Source of the DNA: Aquilaria yunnanensis
Lineage: Eukaryota > Streptophyta > Magnoliopsida > Malvales > Thymelaeaceae
DNA length: 64,000 nucleotides
Assembly (NCBI GenBank): GCA_039654915.1
Contig: CM077599.1
Coordinates: 6,202,501 to 6,266,500 of the forward strand
Reading direction: 5' to 3'
Shown: positions 12,812 through 24,323 of the stretch, one piece after another
Layout: every line of letters begins with the position of its first letter
Numbering within the stretch: the first letter of the stretch is position 1
Program-made: the position numbers and the translations under genes
Notes under the pieces: generated by a model
What the model was told of the DNA's origin: nothing
Database searches by the model: none
The model's input: the letters and a program-made list of their open reading frames with translations, nothing else

Positions 12812-13259
12812 GGGTTAATTACAATTTATTTCATGAGCTTTAGGTAAAATTAAACTTTTCCTATTCTATTTAAAAAATATATACTTTACCTATTATCTTT
12901 TTAATATAGTCTAACAATAACTTTAAAAATCTTAATTTAAACTATACGGTTGTTATTTTCAAATAATTTCAATTTGTATAGTATTTTTTTTATAATTAAT
13001 TGATATTTAAAAAATATTATTTTAAAATCTGAAAGAAATACAGGAAGAAAAAATTGATAATTTAAAATATTCATTAACTGTAAAAAAATGCCATACATAT
13101 TGAAATTTCTAAAAAATGGGTACTATAATGTCTAAATTAAGATTTTAAAAGTTACTGTTAAACTGTATTAAAAAGTAGGGGCAAAGTATATATTTCTAAA
13201 ATAGGAGAGGAGAAAGTATAATTTCACTTAAATCTCAAAGGGCAACATATAATTATCCC
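12812..13259. mobile_element. Mutator-type MITE with long terminal inverted repeats (copy 1)
   Basis: This 448-bp element begins GGGTTAATTACAATTT and ends in the near complement (..AATTATCCC). The inverted ends can be followed for about 180-200 bp. It is flanked by nine-base duplications TTGATGAAA (12803-12811) and TTTATGAAA (13260-13268), 8 of 9 identical, the size made by Mutator-like transposases. It has no coding capacity. A second copy lies at 30704-31146. Confidence 0.85.
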
Positions 13260-13268
13260 TTTATGAAA

Positions 13269-14079
13269 ATATGAGTATTTTCATATCAATTGCATGTATA
13301 AAAAATGATAAAAATATAAATTTAAAAATAAGTTATGATAAATTTAAAGGTTTTGACAAATTGAACTGTTTAAATGTTACTGGCAACCAATTTGGTTTGA
13401 CTTTGAGATTTAACTAAAATTCAGGTCTTGACTATAAATCAAGCAACTTCAATGGCTCGAGATGCAAACCAAATGTTTAGGACACCTTTTGTATTTATTG
13501 TGACATACTTGTAAAATTGTTTAGTTTTACATTTGATGACCAAAAAATATCATCAAACACAAATGAAGGGCCCATTGTGTAATTTACCCATTTGATTTTG
13601 AACATCTTCTGGGCTTAAGTACAGAACAAGCTGAAGCCCAATAAGAAAACTCAGCAAGCATGACACTGTTCCTAACAACTGCAGAGTTAGAAAGTCAAAA
13701 AGATTCACCAAGCTAAAATTCACAAAAATGAAGAGTGATACCGATAAGTATGATTAGAGTGAGAGAATGTTAAAAAGCCAATTTAAGCATAAAAAATCAA
13801 TTTACCATGAATCAATAATTACTTAGTCAATCAACAATGATTGATTCAAGTAGTAAATATCAAGGATTAATGAAACCAAATGTTCCTAAATTATGACTGA
13901 TGTTACTTATTTATCTTTAAACTATCAACTATTATTTATTCTTCCTGAAATTATCATCAATGTTACACAATCCATCCTTTGTCAATCTAGCTGTTAAGAT
14001 GGGCCAAATTTAGTAAATAAATTAAATTATGGTCTAAAAAGAGAAATTTGACCACAAACATAAAAGAAATTTGAATTTC
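13269..14079. other. Intergenic, AT-rich; no supported gene
   Basis: No open frame of note and no recognisable domain. Parts near 13890-14060 may belong to the outer arm of the inverted repeat that follows, but the pairing is weak there. Confidence 0.4.
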
Positions 14080-14670
14080 AATAAGGAGTTACATATAATT
14101 GACTAAGATTTTATATTTAGTACTTTAGAAAAAGTTGCAGGTGATAGGAAAAGGAATTGAACTGTAGAAACATTTTAAAAATATGAAAATATTTTGTCGT
14201 CGGCTGTCACAAATGGCCAAGAGCGGTTGTTCATAACAGTCGGCAACCAAAAGTTCTAGATTTCAAAAAAAACTTTTTTCTCATGGTTGAATTCCTTGGG
14301 CTCTCTTTTTGCAATGTTTACCAAAGCACCAAATTTAAAGCCTTAGCCCATCTCCTTTAAATCATAACTAAATCTTTGAAACTCAAAAACCTTTCTTTCT
14401 TATTAGGAGTGGATAGCTAAGATTTTGGTTTTGATACTTTGATAAACATTGTAAAAAACAACAAAAGTAATTGCATCATATAAAAAAATTTGAAAATTTG
14501 AAACTTTTGATCACTGACTGCCACAAACCACCACTCCTTGACGCAATCTGTGTAGCCGGTGACAAAAAATTTCCCATTTTTTTTAAATGTTTCTATTGAT
14601 TAATTCCTCTTGCTCCCCTTTATAATTTTTTACTAAAGTACTAAATCCAAAATATTATACTTTAAGGACA
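14080..14670. repeat. Long inverted repeat (foldback-like), arms about 200-250 bp
   Basis: The left arm (from ATATTTAGTACTTTAG near 14112 through GTAGAAACATTTTAA, the GTCGGCTG segment and AATGTTTACCAAAG) pairs with the reverse complement of the right arm (ATTTAGTACTTTAG near 14650, AGAAACATTTAAA near 14590, then CACCGGCT and AATGTTTATCAAAG near 14450). The arms are diverged but collinear. Terminal boundaries and target duplication were not resolved, so the class is left open. Confidence 0.65.
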
Positions 14671-16560
14671 TTTTGCATCAATTACCCATAAATCAATGGC
14701 CAATAGTTATTGATTCTATTGTTAAGGTGATTTTATGTGCAATCACGAACCTTGGATAAAACAATGAATTGTATTAATTGTCCTTTTGGAAGAAATTTTT
14801 AAGATTAATGTTAGAGATTTTGAATAATTTATTAGCGATAAAGATTAAACTGTTAAATCTAAAAACTAAAAGTTACTTTTGGATCACTTTCTCTAAATTT
14901 TGAGCTAATCATTAACATTAATACCAAAAGAGGTTTAAGTCTAATATAAGACCTCACTTTTGTGATACTATAGATGGTATGGACATACGTTTAATTAGAC
15001 ATAGTAACTATTTTTACAATTGTACCCCTAAATTTCCCTCTTCTCAAACAGTTTCTCTCCTGATTTGCCAGTGTTCTTTTCCCCTGTTCGTTCTAACTTT
15101 CAATTGTCACTGGTTGTTGCCGTTCTTTCTTTGCGACAATCTAATGGCAGCCATTCGTCGCCACTCTACATTCTTCTTTATCACGACGATCGCCATCGCT
15201 CTATGTTCTTCTTCATCGCCGAACATCGCCAATAACCAATGATCCAATTGCCGTTCATCTTCATGCCGCTATGCAATCACAGATGTTGTCTATATGTGTT
15301 CATCTCGACGATCGAATCGCCACCTATCTTCATCGCGAAATTTGAAATCAACAACAAGATTTGCCAAGGCTTCTCGTATCGGAAGGAGGAAATCAAAACG
15401 ACATCAGATGTCAATGCTAGTGAACGGTCAGATGCCGAGGCCATGCTGGAGGTCAAGATTGATGGCGACAAAATCGAAGGGAAACGATGAGGTCTCGGGC
15501 AAAGTGTGATTAAAGTGCGACAATGAAGTGTGATTGACATGTGACGGCGAAGCACGATCGATGGGTGAAGACGATTGACAAAGAAGGAAAGGGCATAATT
15601 GGACCTAGAGGCAAAAACATTTTAATATATTCATTTAGACACTTTTAATTATTGTTTCAGACACCTTTAAATTTGAAAATAACAAATTTTCTACTTATCA
15701 TTATAGCCATTTTTATATTTTTGGTCAGACATTTTTACTTATCATTTTAGACACTTTCATTTTTTAATATAATAAATTATTTGCATATTACGCATACACT
15801 TTTACATATTTCTGTAGACTCTTTAATATATTTATTCAGACACTTCTACACGTTTACATATTATTGAAGAGAACAAATTGTTTTGCATATTATTGAAGAG
15901 AACAAATAGTTTGTATATTATTTTAGACACTTATACATATTTATTCACACATTTTTTTCAATTACTTTAAATACTTTTCATTTTTGTCTTTGATGCTTGT
16001 ATATGTGTAAGTAATGATGGAAGATTGGCGGCAGAAACAAGGTAGAATTTATGAAGGGAGAAAGAAAGTTTTATTGATGGACAATTTTATTAATTTTTTT
16101 TATAAATATAGATTATACATAAAGAGTTAATGATGAGTTAGTATATCTAATTAGACATAGATGCTCAATATAATTATTACTTTTGCGATCGTCTCGTGGT
16201 ATGCGGACCATCTGGTCGCACCAATTTTCACTACAGGGGCGCAATGGGATGGTCCTTCTCCATCCACAATAGTTACGAGTTACCGCCATTTACTAATTTC
16301 CCTTTAACTTGTGAGTGGCGTCTTAATTGAAACAAAAATCCTAAATTGTGGGGGAATAAGTAACTATTGCAAAAGTCAACGCTCTTCTCTGATATTTAAC
16401 TATTAGACCTCATAGTTTAAAAACTTGCACTTGCATCCAAAAGCAAGAGCTCAAGTCTGAACTCTGAAGCCTGGTGGAGGCTGGCAGCCTGGGACTCCCT
16501 CCTGAATTCAACTGTTTCTGTGTCCCTTCGCTCCTCGGCGTAGTCGTCAGTCAGAGCGAG
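14671..16560. other. Intergenic; GC-richer block then T-rich motif repeats
   Basis: The block 15020-15590 is richer in G+C and is full of CGCCA/CATCG motifs. It holds short overlapping frames on both strands without any recognised domain. From 15600 to 15990 an imperfect repeat follows, built on TTTAGACACTTTT and TATTGAAGAGAACAAAT units. The last 200 bases should contain the promoter and leader of the TTC5-like gene. Confidence 0.45.
15600..15990. repeat. Imperfect T-rich motif repeat (AGACACTTTT)
   Basis: The motif AGACA(C/T)TTTT(A/T) recurs roughly every 40-60 bases. It includes a clean tandem copy of CATATTATTGAAGAGAACAAAT (about 15856-15907). Function and origin are unknown. Confidence 0.6.
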
Positions 16561-19500
16561 ATGAGCAAGAGCCGGGACGAAAGCGATTTGTGGCTAAAAG
16601 CGAGTAAAGCGGCCGACGACCTGTACGAGGTGAGGGACACATTTTTCCCTCAAAATCCAGACGAAAAGACTGCCAGATTGCGAAGCGATTCCGATCTCGC
16701 TCTCACCCTTCTCGATTCCATTCCTCCCGGTAATTCTACGACTTGAACTTGTTTTCACTGTAGCATGATTTTCTGTTTTTCATTTGCCTTTGCATCTGAA
16801 ATGGCCGTGCGAGAGAGCGAGAGACAGACAGAGTCTTAGATATTACTATGAGTTGAGATGTGTACTTCTGTGTCTTCATCAGGAAACTTGTGTTTTCCAC
16901 AACTACTCTTTTGCTCATATTTCTGATGTTCTGCAGAGGCTTTATAGCTGCCGAACAAATGCTGGGTATTCAGTCTTGTCGTCTACATATGCCATTTCTG
17001 TGTGTGCTTTGGTTATCATAGAGGTGGTTAAATGCTGATACGCGTTCTTAGTTGATAAATTTATGATATGTACTTCAATTCCTCCTTAAATGCACATTTG
17101 GATAGCCTCTGCTAATTAAATTTTATAGGGTTTCATAGAGACCATTAGGTTGCATTACTAGTGTAAAACAGGTTTCTACTTGTTTTGACAGAGGAAAGGA
17201 AGTTACCCTTGCAACGTGCTATCTATGAGTATTTGAGAGGGAAGATACTAGATGTATTACCTGAGTACAAAAAGGAAGCAGAGGATCATCTCTCAAAAGC
17301 TGTAAGCAATAACTAATTGCTGTCAGGAATTTTTTTTTTGTTTATTTTTTGAGAACTCAAGAAAAAACTGCTCATACTATTTGACATTTCATGCTCCAGG
17401 TTAAGTTGAATCCATCACTTGCAGATGCCTGGCTTTCACTGGGAAACTGCATTTGGAAGAAGGGAGAGCTATCTTCAGCAAAGAATTGCTATACTCTTGC
17501 ACTGAAAAAGGTTGCTGTTGATATCAAATGCAATTTCGTGCATGATTCTAGGAATTCTATCCTGCTAGCACTCTGAACTCTATGTCATTGACCTGTAACT
17601 GGTTTGATGCCCTTCTTTTGTGTTCTGTAGGGCCCAAATAAGAAGATTCTTTGCCAATTGTCAATGTTGGAGAGAAGAATGGCTCAAGGTAATTTGTAAT
17701 TTGTTTCTTCACTCCCTGAAAAAAAATGTTCCCCTTAGCCCTCTCACTACCTAAGGAATGGAAGCCACATCTAACTCTGTCCAACAAACATCGGAATACA
17801 ACTTAGATGAGAAAAGTTGGAAAACCATGTAATATTTAGGCATCTTCAACTCATATTGGTTTGGGTTTTTCCGCACCATATTTTGATCTGCCTCTTCTTC
17901 AATCTGGAATTCCCAGCAAATCCTTTGACTCCTCGAATACAATGGAGATTGCACACCTGGGAATCTTTCACTCTTCCTCCTCTTATTAACACCATAGGAT
18001 GTTCCTGTGAGTTATGCATTGCTTTTTTGATGCCTGTGGTGATGATTGAGAATGCTAATATATTCCAGGTGTATTCTAGTCTTTATAATACGTTATTTTA
18101 ACTGGTTGCTTCAGTATGTTGGTCACATATGTGGTTTTGGATATTCACTGCTCAAGGGTTTCAATGTTTTCCAGTTAATGTGGTTTAGGAATCTACTTTC
18201 ATTTGGCTGGAACTGAAAGTTCAGATATTTTATTTTGAATCTCCTCTTCAATATGACCAGCTAAGCAAACAGTCCATTAAGCAGCTGCAACCCACCTCTC
18301 TAACAATTCTATTGGCTCTTGAATCCTGATTTTGGAGACTCCATATTGAAGGGCCTGCAGATTATTTGTTTATAAGACTCCCTTCATGGGTTTATTTTTC
18401 TAGACTTAGGAACTCTTTTTCTGATCATATGGTTTTACAAATTAAATATATTTTTTTCTAGTAATGAACCTGAAATTTCACTTATTCTATGTTTGAGTAG
18501 CTAAGCTTACTCTGAGTGGAATTACGAAGTTCTGGTGCTAGATCTTCTTGGAATGTGAAGGTGAGAAATTTGACTTTTAATAGTAGAGTGCAGCAATTCT
18601 TCTCACCCATCCCTCTGATGCGTTAAGTAAATGAGCTGGAAAACATGATCTTTTGGTGCTATTTTTGGTTTTTTTTTCTCCAAGGATGTCTTCAATTCAA
18701 GTTGGGAAAAAACCTACAAAAATGGGCTATTAATAGTTTTCCTACTTCTTACAGGTGCTGAAAATCAGATCGAAGTTGTTGAGGAGAGCATTCAGCATGC
18801 TAAGGAAGCTATAACACTGGATGTAACGGATGGCAATTCTTGGTGTAAGCTAACACTTGAACTTCTACTGTAGATTTAAGATGTATTCCAATGTTTTGAA
18901 CTTGTTAATAGTTTCATACTAGTCTGCGTAAATATTTCCAATGTTCTTTTCTTATTTGATTATGTGGTACTGTTTCCTAGGTAGTCTTTCAAATACTATT
19001 TAAGGATTTCAGTGCCCACGGAATAGCAATTTAAATGCTGAATCTGATTTTGATGAAAAACGTAAAGAAAGTTAAAACTTTTAAACATTGAAATATTGTC
19101 TGAATTTCTGTTAACACAGCAATTGAAGCATCTGGTCTGTAACTTATCTTTGTCTTATGTTAGTTCTTTTACCTCATATCAGTTTTTTGACAGACAACCT
19201 GGGAAATGCTTGCCTAACAAGTTTCTTTGTAAGTGGAGCTTGGGAACATGGGAAACTTGTGCAATCCTTGAAAGCATATCAAAATGCTGTAAGTGGTTGA
19301 AATGAGGATGTCCCTCCATAACTCAATAAATAACTGCTGATCCTTTCTCATGGCGATTTGGTGCTTGCATAAATTATTTTGGAACTTGCATCACTATCAT
19401 TCTATCCTTGTTCATTTTGTAATATTTGGTTTAAGGTGAATCATCTTATATGTCAAAGGATTATTTGGGCATTTAGTTATTACAAAGTTTTTCTTGACAT

Positions 19501-22500
19501 TGGACTTCTATCTAATAAATGTTCCAGGGGAAAGATGAAAGGATGAAGGCAAATCCAGATCTGTATTTCAATTGTGCAACTGTAAGTTGACTGATTTTAT
19601 CCTTCTTTGTTTGCATTTTCTGGAGGAGGTGTAACAATCGTGTTCTGCTATTGTTCTCATTGTGTCCCTATATCTTGCTTATCATTCTTTCTGTTACTTT
19701 TATTGCATGTGATTAGATTCTGGTTTTTGAGAAAAAATTACATTTAGAAGTTGAATTGGTGTATAAAGTAGATGCATCTAGGTTGGGTGATGAAAAATGC
19801 ATTCCAAAATTATTTTGTGAAGGCCATGCTTTCACATTATCAAGTTGTAGACATCAGGTCCATCGTTTTTTCATAGATAGTCCAAAGTTGCAAAAGGATG
19901 TTTAACAGTTTATTTCTTTCTGCCTCTTTATATTTCCTAGTGATATTAAGATCTTGAGCCTTATCATTTTTTTCTATTTTTTTTTCAATTTTTTTTTTCC
20001 AGGTAAACATGTATCTTGAAAATTATGAGCGTGCTCTTAGTGGGTTTGAAGCTGCTGCCTTAAAAGACCCTAGTCTAGGTGCTATAGAGGAGGTCAAGAA
20101 GATTGTTAATCTTCTCGACAAGCTAGAACATTTGCCGAGGGTAAGCAAGCTAATTGTTTTGGCAAATTTACTGAAGAACCCCAACAGTTGTTCAAAATCA
20201 ATTATGAAGCTTCGTCTGATGTGATGGACGGAGATGTCTAAGATAAATAACTATTGCACCAAAAATAGCCTACGATCTCTCTCTTGCTGGATCTCAGTTT
20301 CTCCATGCTAGGCTAAGATCTTTTTTCCCCTCTCCAGATCTTCAATTTCAAAATCTTTACAGAAAGCCTATGCCCCTGAAATGACTTTCTTTTTGGGCAT
20401 TGGCTGGGCAAAAAAGAAATGTCAAAGACACCCCCCCCCCCCTCTCTCCCCCGGCCAAAAAATAAATAAATAAATAAAAATCCTTTGGAGCTGAATAATC
20501 ATCAATTTTCCAGAGGAAAGCTTCATAAAATTTCTACAACAGGAGAATACTAAAGGAAGTTTGTCACCTTGAATCTGGATATAAGATCATTCTTAGTGCA
20601 AAATGATAATTCTTAGTGCAAAAAGATAACCCATGTATCTTATACCTGGTTTCACAGAGGCAACATATGACTTCTGCATTCCCTTTTCCTTTTTTCCTTA
20701 GGAATAGGGGAAAGTCCACTATAGTGAGTGGTTAGAATGTCTTCATTCGTATGTTGCTTGAATGGCTTTGCACCATCTGTTTGTGAGAGTTGAAGCCCCA
20801 GAAGTACAATGACGAATTCTTTTGACAGGAGACAAAAGTTGTTTTCCTTTTAAGTTTTATTCCCCTGAATGAATCCTAATACTTGGCTTCTTCTTCTGAG
20901 TAGATATTCAGCATCTGATAATATATATTGAAAGGCAAATTTTTATGATGTTATTAAATTTTTATGAATTTCCTTTAAGCCTAAACAACGAAAAATTCAT
21001 AAAAATTTAATATATTATAATAATTTGTCATTCAATGGTTATTATGCCTACATAATGTTAGCTTTTAAATGACATTGGTTCCAGCCAAAAAAAGATATAA
21101 AAATAAACGTAAGCCATTTTGGATTATCTAATGTGACTTTTAATCATCTCTGGTTGTTCTGATGGAGAGTTTTTACAGGGAAGTTCCAGGACAAAAAAAC
21201 TTGGTTCTTTGACGTCAACACTGGCTGCTGTTAGCTGTAAGCAACCTGAGTTACCATGATATATTCTTTGAAGGTACATATGATTTTTCAAGTGACTTAC
21301 TATTTCATCTTTCTTTATCACTTTTTTTTTTTTTGCATGCGTTGCTTTAGTGAGTTCTGCTTATAAGAGGGCCACAGTAGATGTGCTGGTGGAAGGTCTG
21401 AACAAAGCAGTTGCAGTGGTGGGAAAAGTACTATACTTTGTTAAACATGAGAATGTCACACCATTGTAAGCTATCTATTGTCAACCAATCTGTGTTTATT
21501 AATATGTTCTCATCATACATATTGGTAGGAGACTTTGTTCAATGCTTGAACTTGGATTCAGATGGTGCCTTGCGGTCAAACATATATCAACGCAAGCTTC
21601 ATTCCCAAATTAACGTATAAATCCAGCTTAAGCTCATTCTTTAATGGTTTTTCTTGTGCATGCTGTGGGAGGAAAGTGACGAAGACAATTATAATATCTT
21701 AAAAGAGTATTTTATGATAATTGCTATATATATATTTTTTTTGTGTGTATTAAGTCAAATTAATTTAAAATGACTTACTTTTATCTGTATAGCTTTTGTT
21801 TAGACCAATGTCATTTGAAAGCTAATACCATATATGTATAATAATCCATTGAATAGCATTTTATTAGTGTAATCAATTTTTTTTTTATAAAATTCATAAG
21901 AATTCAATTGTATCATATAAAAATGTTATTCAATAGATTATTACACTTACATAGTATTAGTTTTCAAACGACGTTGGTTTCAGATGAAAAAGCCATATTG
22001 GATTAATTCCACTTAGTGTTAAACGACTTGGACCTTAGGTAAATCATTGATTCCATGGCATTTCCCAGGTATGCAAAATGGGTTACATGCTTCCAGTTGT
22101 GCATGTGTTTTAGTACTCGCATTCCTGCGTGTTTGACCCCCATGCTGACATCAATTTTCTATTTTGCTAATTATTTTACTACCGAAGTGGAGGTGTATTA
22201 TTTGTTTTGCTTTCCATGCTGCCTGTTTGGTGGGGTAGTTGTGGAGTTCTCAGGAACAAAAAATTTTATGTTCCTCTACTTTTTTCTGCAGGTACTTTTT
22301 GGTGTGTGATTCTAGTCAAGTCTGCTTTGTTCTTTCGGTTTATGGGTTACGAGATGATGCGGTAAAAGATCTGCCCATTTAGCTATGTTATATCCTTCAT
22401 CCATTTCTATCTTTCTTTCCTTTTTTTTTTTTTTTCCATTTTTGTACTCCATATCTTTGTTTTGTCACCGTAATGCATGCCCTCGTAACAGATTACAGAA

Positions 22501-22767
22501 GGAGATCAGCTAATTTTATTGGAACCCTACCATCACCAAGTTGATTTTAGTTGGAAACAAAAGGTGTGTTAATAGACACGCATTTTGCTGATGTTTGTTT
22601 GCTTGTTCGAGTCAGCATTATTTTGTGTCTGATGTTTGTTGCATAACCAGCATTACCAGTTCAAATCAATCCGTGTCGACTTCTTGGAGCAAGTTCTCGT
22701 GAATGGGAAAACTCTATCCCCACATCTGGCTGTTCGCACGTCTATTTACGCACAGCATAAACCATAA
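16561..22767 (+). CDS. TTC5-like protein: TPR repeats plus C-terminal OB fold, 418 aa, 13 exons
   Basis: Exons: 16561-16729, 17192-17301, 17400-17510, 17631-17688, 18755-18844, 19194-19288, 19528-19581, 20003-20140, 21179-21236, 21351-21465, 22292-22361, 22492-22563, 22651-22767. All junctions are GT-AG and the phases close. The N-terminal two thirds holds TPR motifs (for example [21 protein letters not shown] and [17 protein letters not shown]). The last third ([18 protein letters not shown] to the end) matches the TTC5 OB-fold domain. Length is close to animal TTC5/STRAP. In animals TTC5 is a p300 and tubulin-mRNA surveillance cofactor; the plant role is not established. An in-frame ATG at 16474 would add 29 residues unlike the family, so 16561 is preferred. 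Introns 8 and 10 carry Harbinger-like MITEs. Confidence 0.88.
20930..21140. mobile_element. Partial Harbinger-like MITE in intron 8 of the TTC5-like gene
   Basis: It shares the internal and right-hand blocks of the complete copy at 50741-51065: the TTTTTATGATGTTATTAA region and the CATAATGTTAGCTTTTAAAT..GGTTCCAG segment. Terminal motifs are eroded. It ends about 40 bases before the exon-9 acceptor. Confidence 0.55.
21745..22040. mobile_element. Harbinger-like MITE in intron 10 of the TTC5-like gene
   Basis: It carries the family blocks in order: AAGTCAAATTAATTTAAAAT, TCATTTGAAAGCTAATACCATATA, TAATAATCCATTGAATA, then the mirrored ATTATTACACTTACATAGTATTAG and GGTTTCAG. It is diverged from the complete copy and no clean TSD was found. 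Confidence 0.6.
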
Positions 22768-24323
22768 ATAGTTATGGTAAATGTACTATTTCTGTGCATG
22801 ACTTGGATCATTTCCGACTCCATGTTGTGTCGTGTTTATTGCAAGACACGGATGAACATAGACAATCCTTCTTACCAGCTCATATTATTAGGTAGGTTTC
22901 ATGGTTGTGTATATCTTTTACCACCAAGCAAAAGGCTCTGAATTTGTGCGGAATGCATATACTGTTTCTCTTTCTCCCGCCTGTTTGCTCTACCTAGTCG
23001 GTTTGGTAATCATGATTTGGTGTTGTGAGAGGACCAGTTAGGCTATGGCAACTCAAGAAATAACATTGAGGTGATTGCATCAATAGTCCTGCAACTATAC
23101 GGTTTGTTGCACATTCCACTGAACTGAACGACTACAAAAAATATAGCGTAATCATCCTAAGCTATAGGTAATGTTGCAATCTCCACCACCAACTACTAAA
23201 CATTGCACGATCAGTCTTGGAGGTTGGAACTGTAGGTAAGGTTGCAATTTATATCTTCTATCAAATTTCAGGTGGAAAAGCCGCGGCTTGATGTTTGATG
23301 TAGCGATTTGATAGGCATAAATGAACAAAGGTGCAAAATCATATTTTTGTTTTAAAAAAAAAAAAAATCTTAACCCATGGCATGTAACCCAAATCCCCTA
23401 ATCTCTGAACCTTGGTCGTGAATTGCTCTTTGGGCCTTCTCAAACTTTCAGATTTCATTTCCAATTATCCCTTCGGCATTTAAAGTTTCTAATCTATAGC
23501 GTGATCCTCGCTTCTTGCTTAACTTCATTCCCACCCAAAAGAGACGCTGTGGATGAACCGAGCCTCAAATGCAATACTCAAAGATCAGAGCAAAATGCTC
23601 AATGTTGGTAGCCAATCATACAACGCAACTACAACTTCCTCGTGCCAAACGGAAGGGTCAGAAGCAGAACAAAGAGGCAGTTAAGCATGACATTAGCATC
23701 CAGTAAGGAGTCATCAGTACTACGGACCCTTCGCCTAGTAACATAAGCCACAGCCTGTGTCCACACTGCTGTCCCTTACATTCACAGAATCCATTCGACT
23801 GGGTGTGTTCTGTTGGTTTAATATTTCTGGAAATGCCAGTCAACTCTGTGTTAACCTCCATTTTGAACACAACCGGTACATTCCAAGATAATGGTAAGAA
23901 CCCGCACAGAATGATTACAAGAACCGTTCACTATGCTGTCTCTTTATCAGCCATTTCACAGTGCATTGGCTGTTGCTCCTAAATCCTCAAGGCATATAGA
24001 ACACAGAGTGCATTGTAACGCTTAGTCTGAACACATCCGAGTTGATGGTGAACTTAAGAAGGATGAAGAAAAGCCCCTGCCACAAGTGACAAAAACCCTC
24101 ATGCAGAAGTCACTGTCCTTCCCAAGGATGAAATATGCTCTTGTACACCATATCGTTATTATTGTGTGCATCTCAAACTAAAACCAATAACAAGCTATAC
24201 GATCAACAAGATGGAAAAGTTGCATCCAGAATCACTGCTGGTCATGCTTAGAAGGATAAAAGATGCAACTCATATACATTCAATACAAAGATACACAGCA
24301 GGGGATGATGAGATAGATAACTG
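22768..24323. other. Convergent 3' flank between TTC5-like and ALIX genes
   Basis: The 3' UTRs of the two converging genes should occupy part of this stretch. The region 23870-24240 is purine/pyrimidine-balanced and could be the ALIX 3' UTR. No further gene was recognised. Confidence 0.45.

Noticed and set aside
16474..16560. Alternative start of the TTC5-like gene at 16474
   Set aside because: It is in frame but adds 29 residues not typical of the family. The ATG at 16561 begins the charged TTC5-like N-terminus. Left open pending transcript data.
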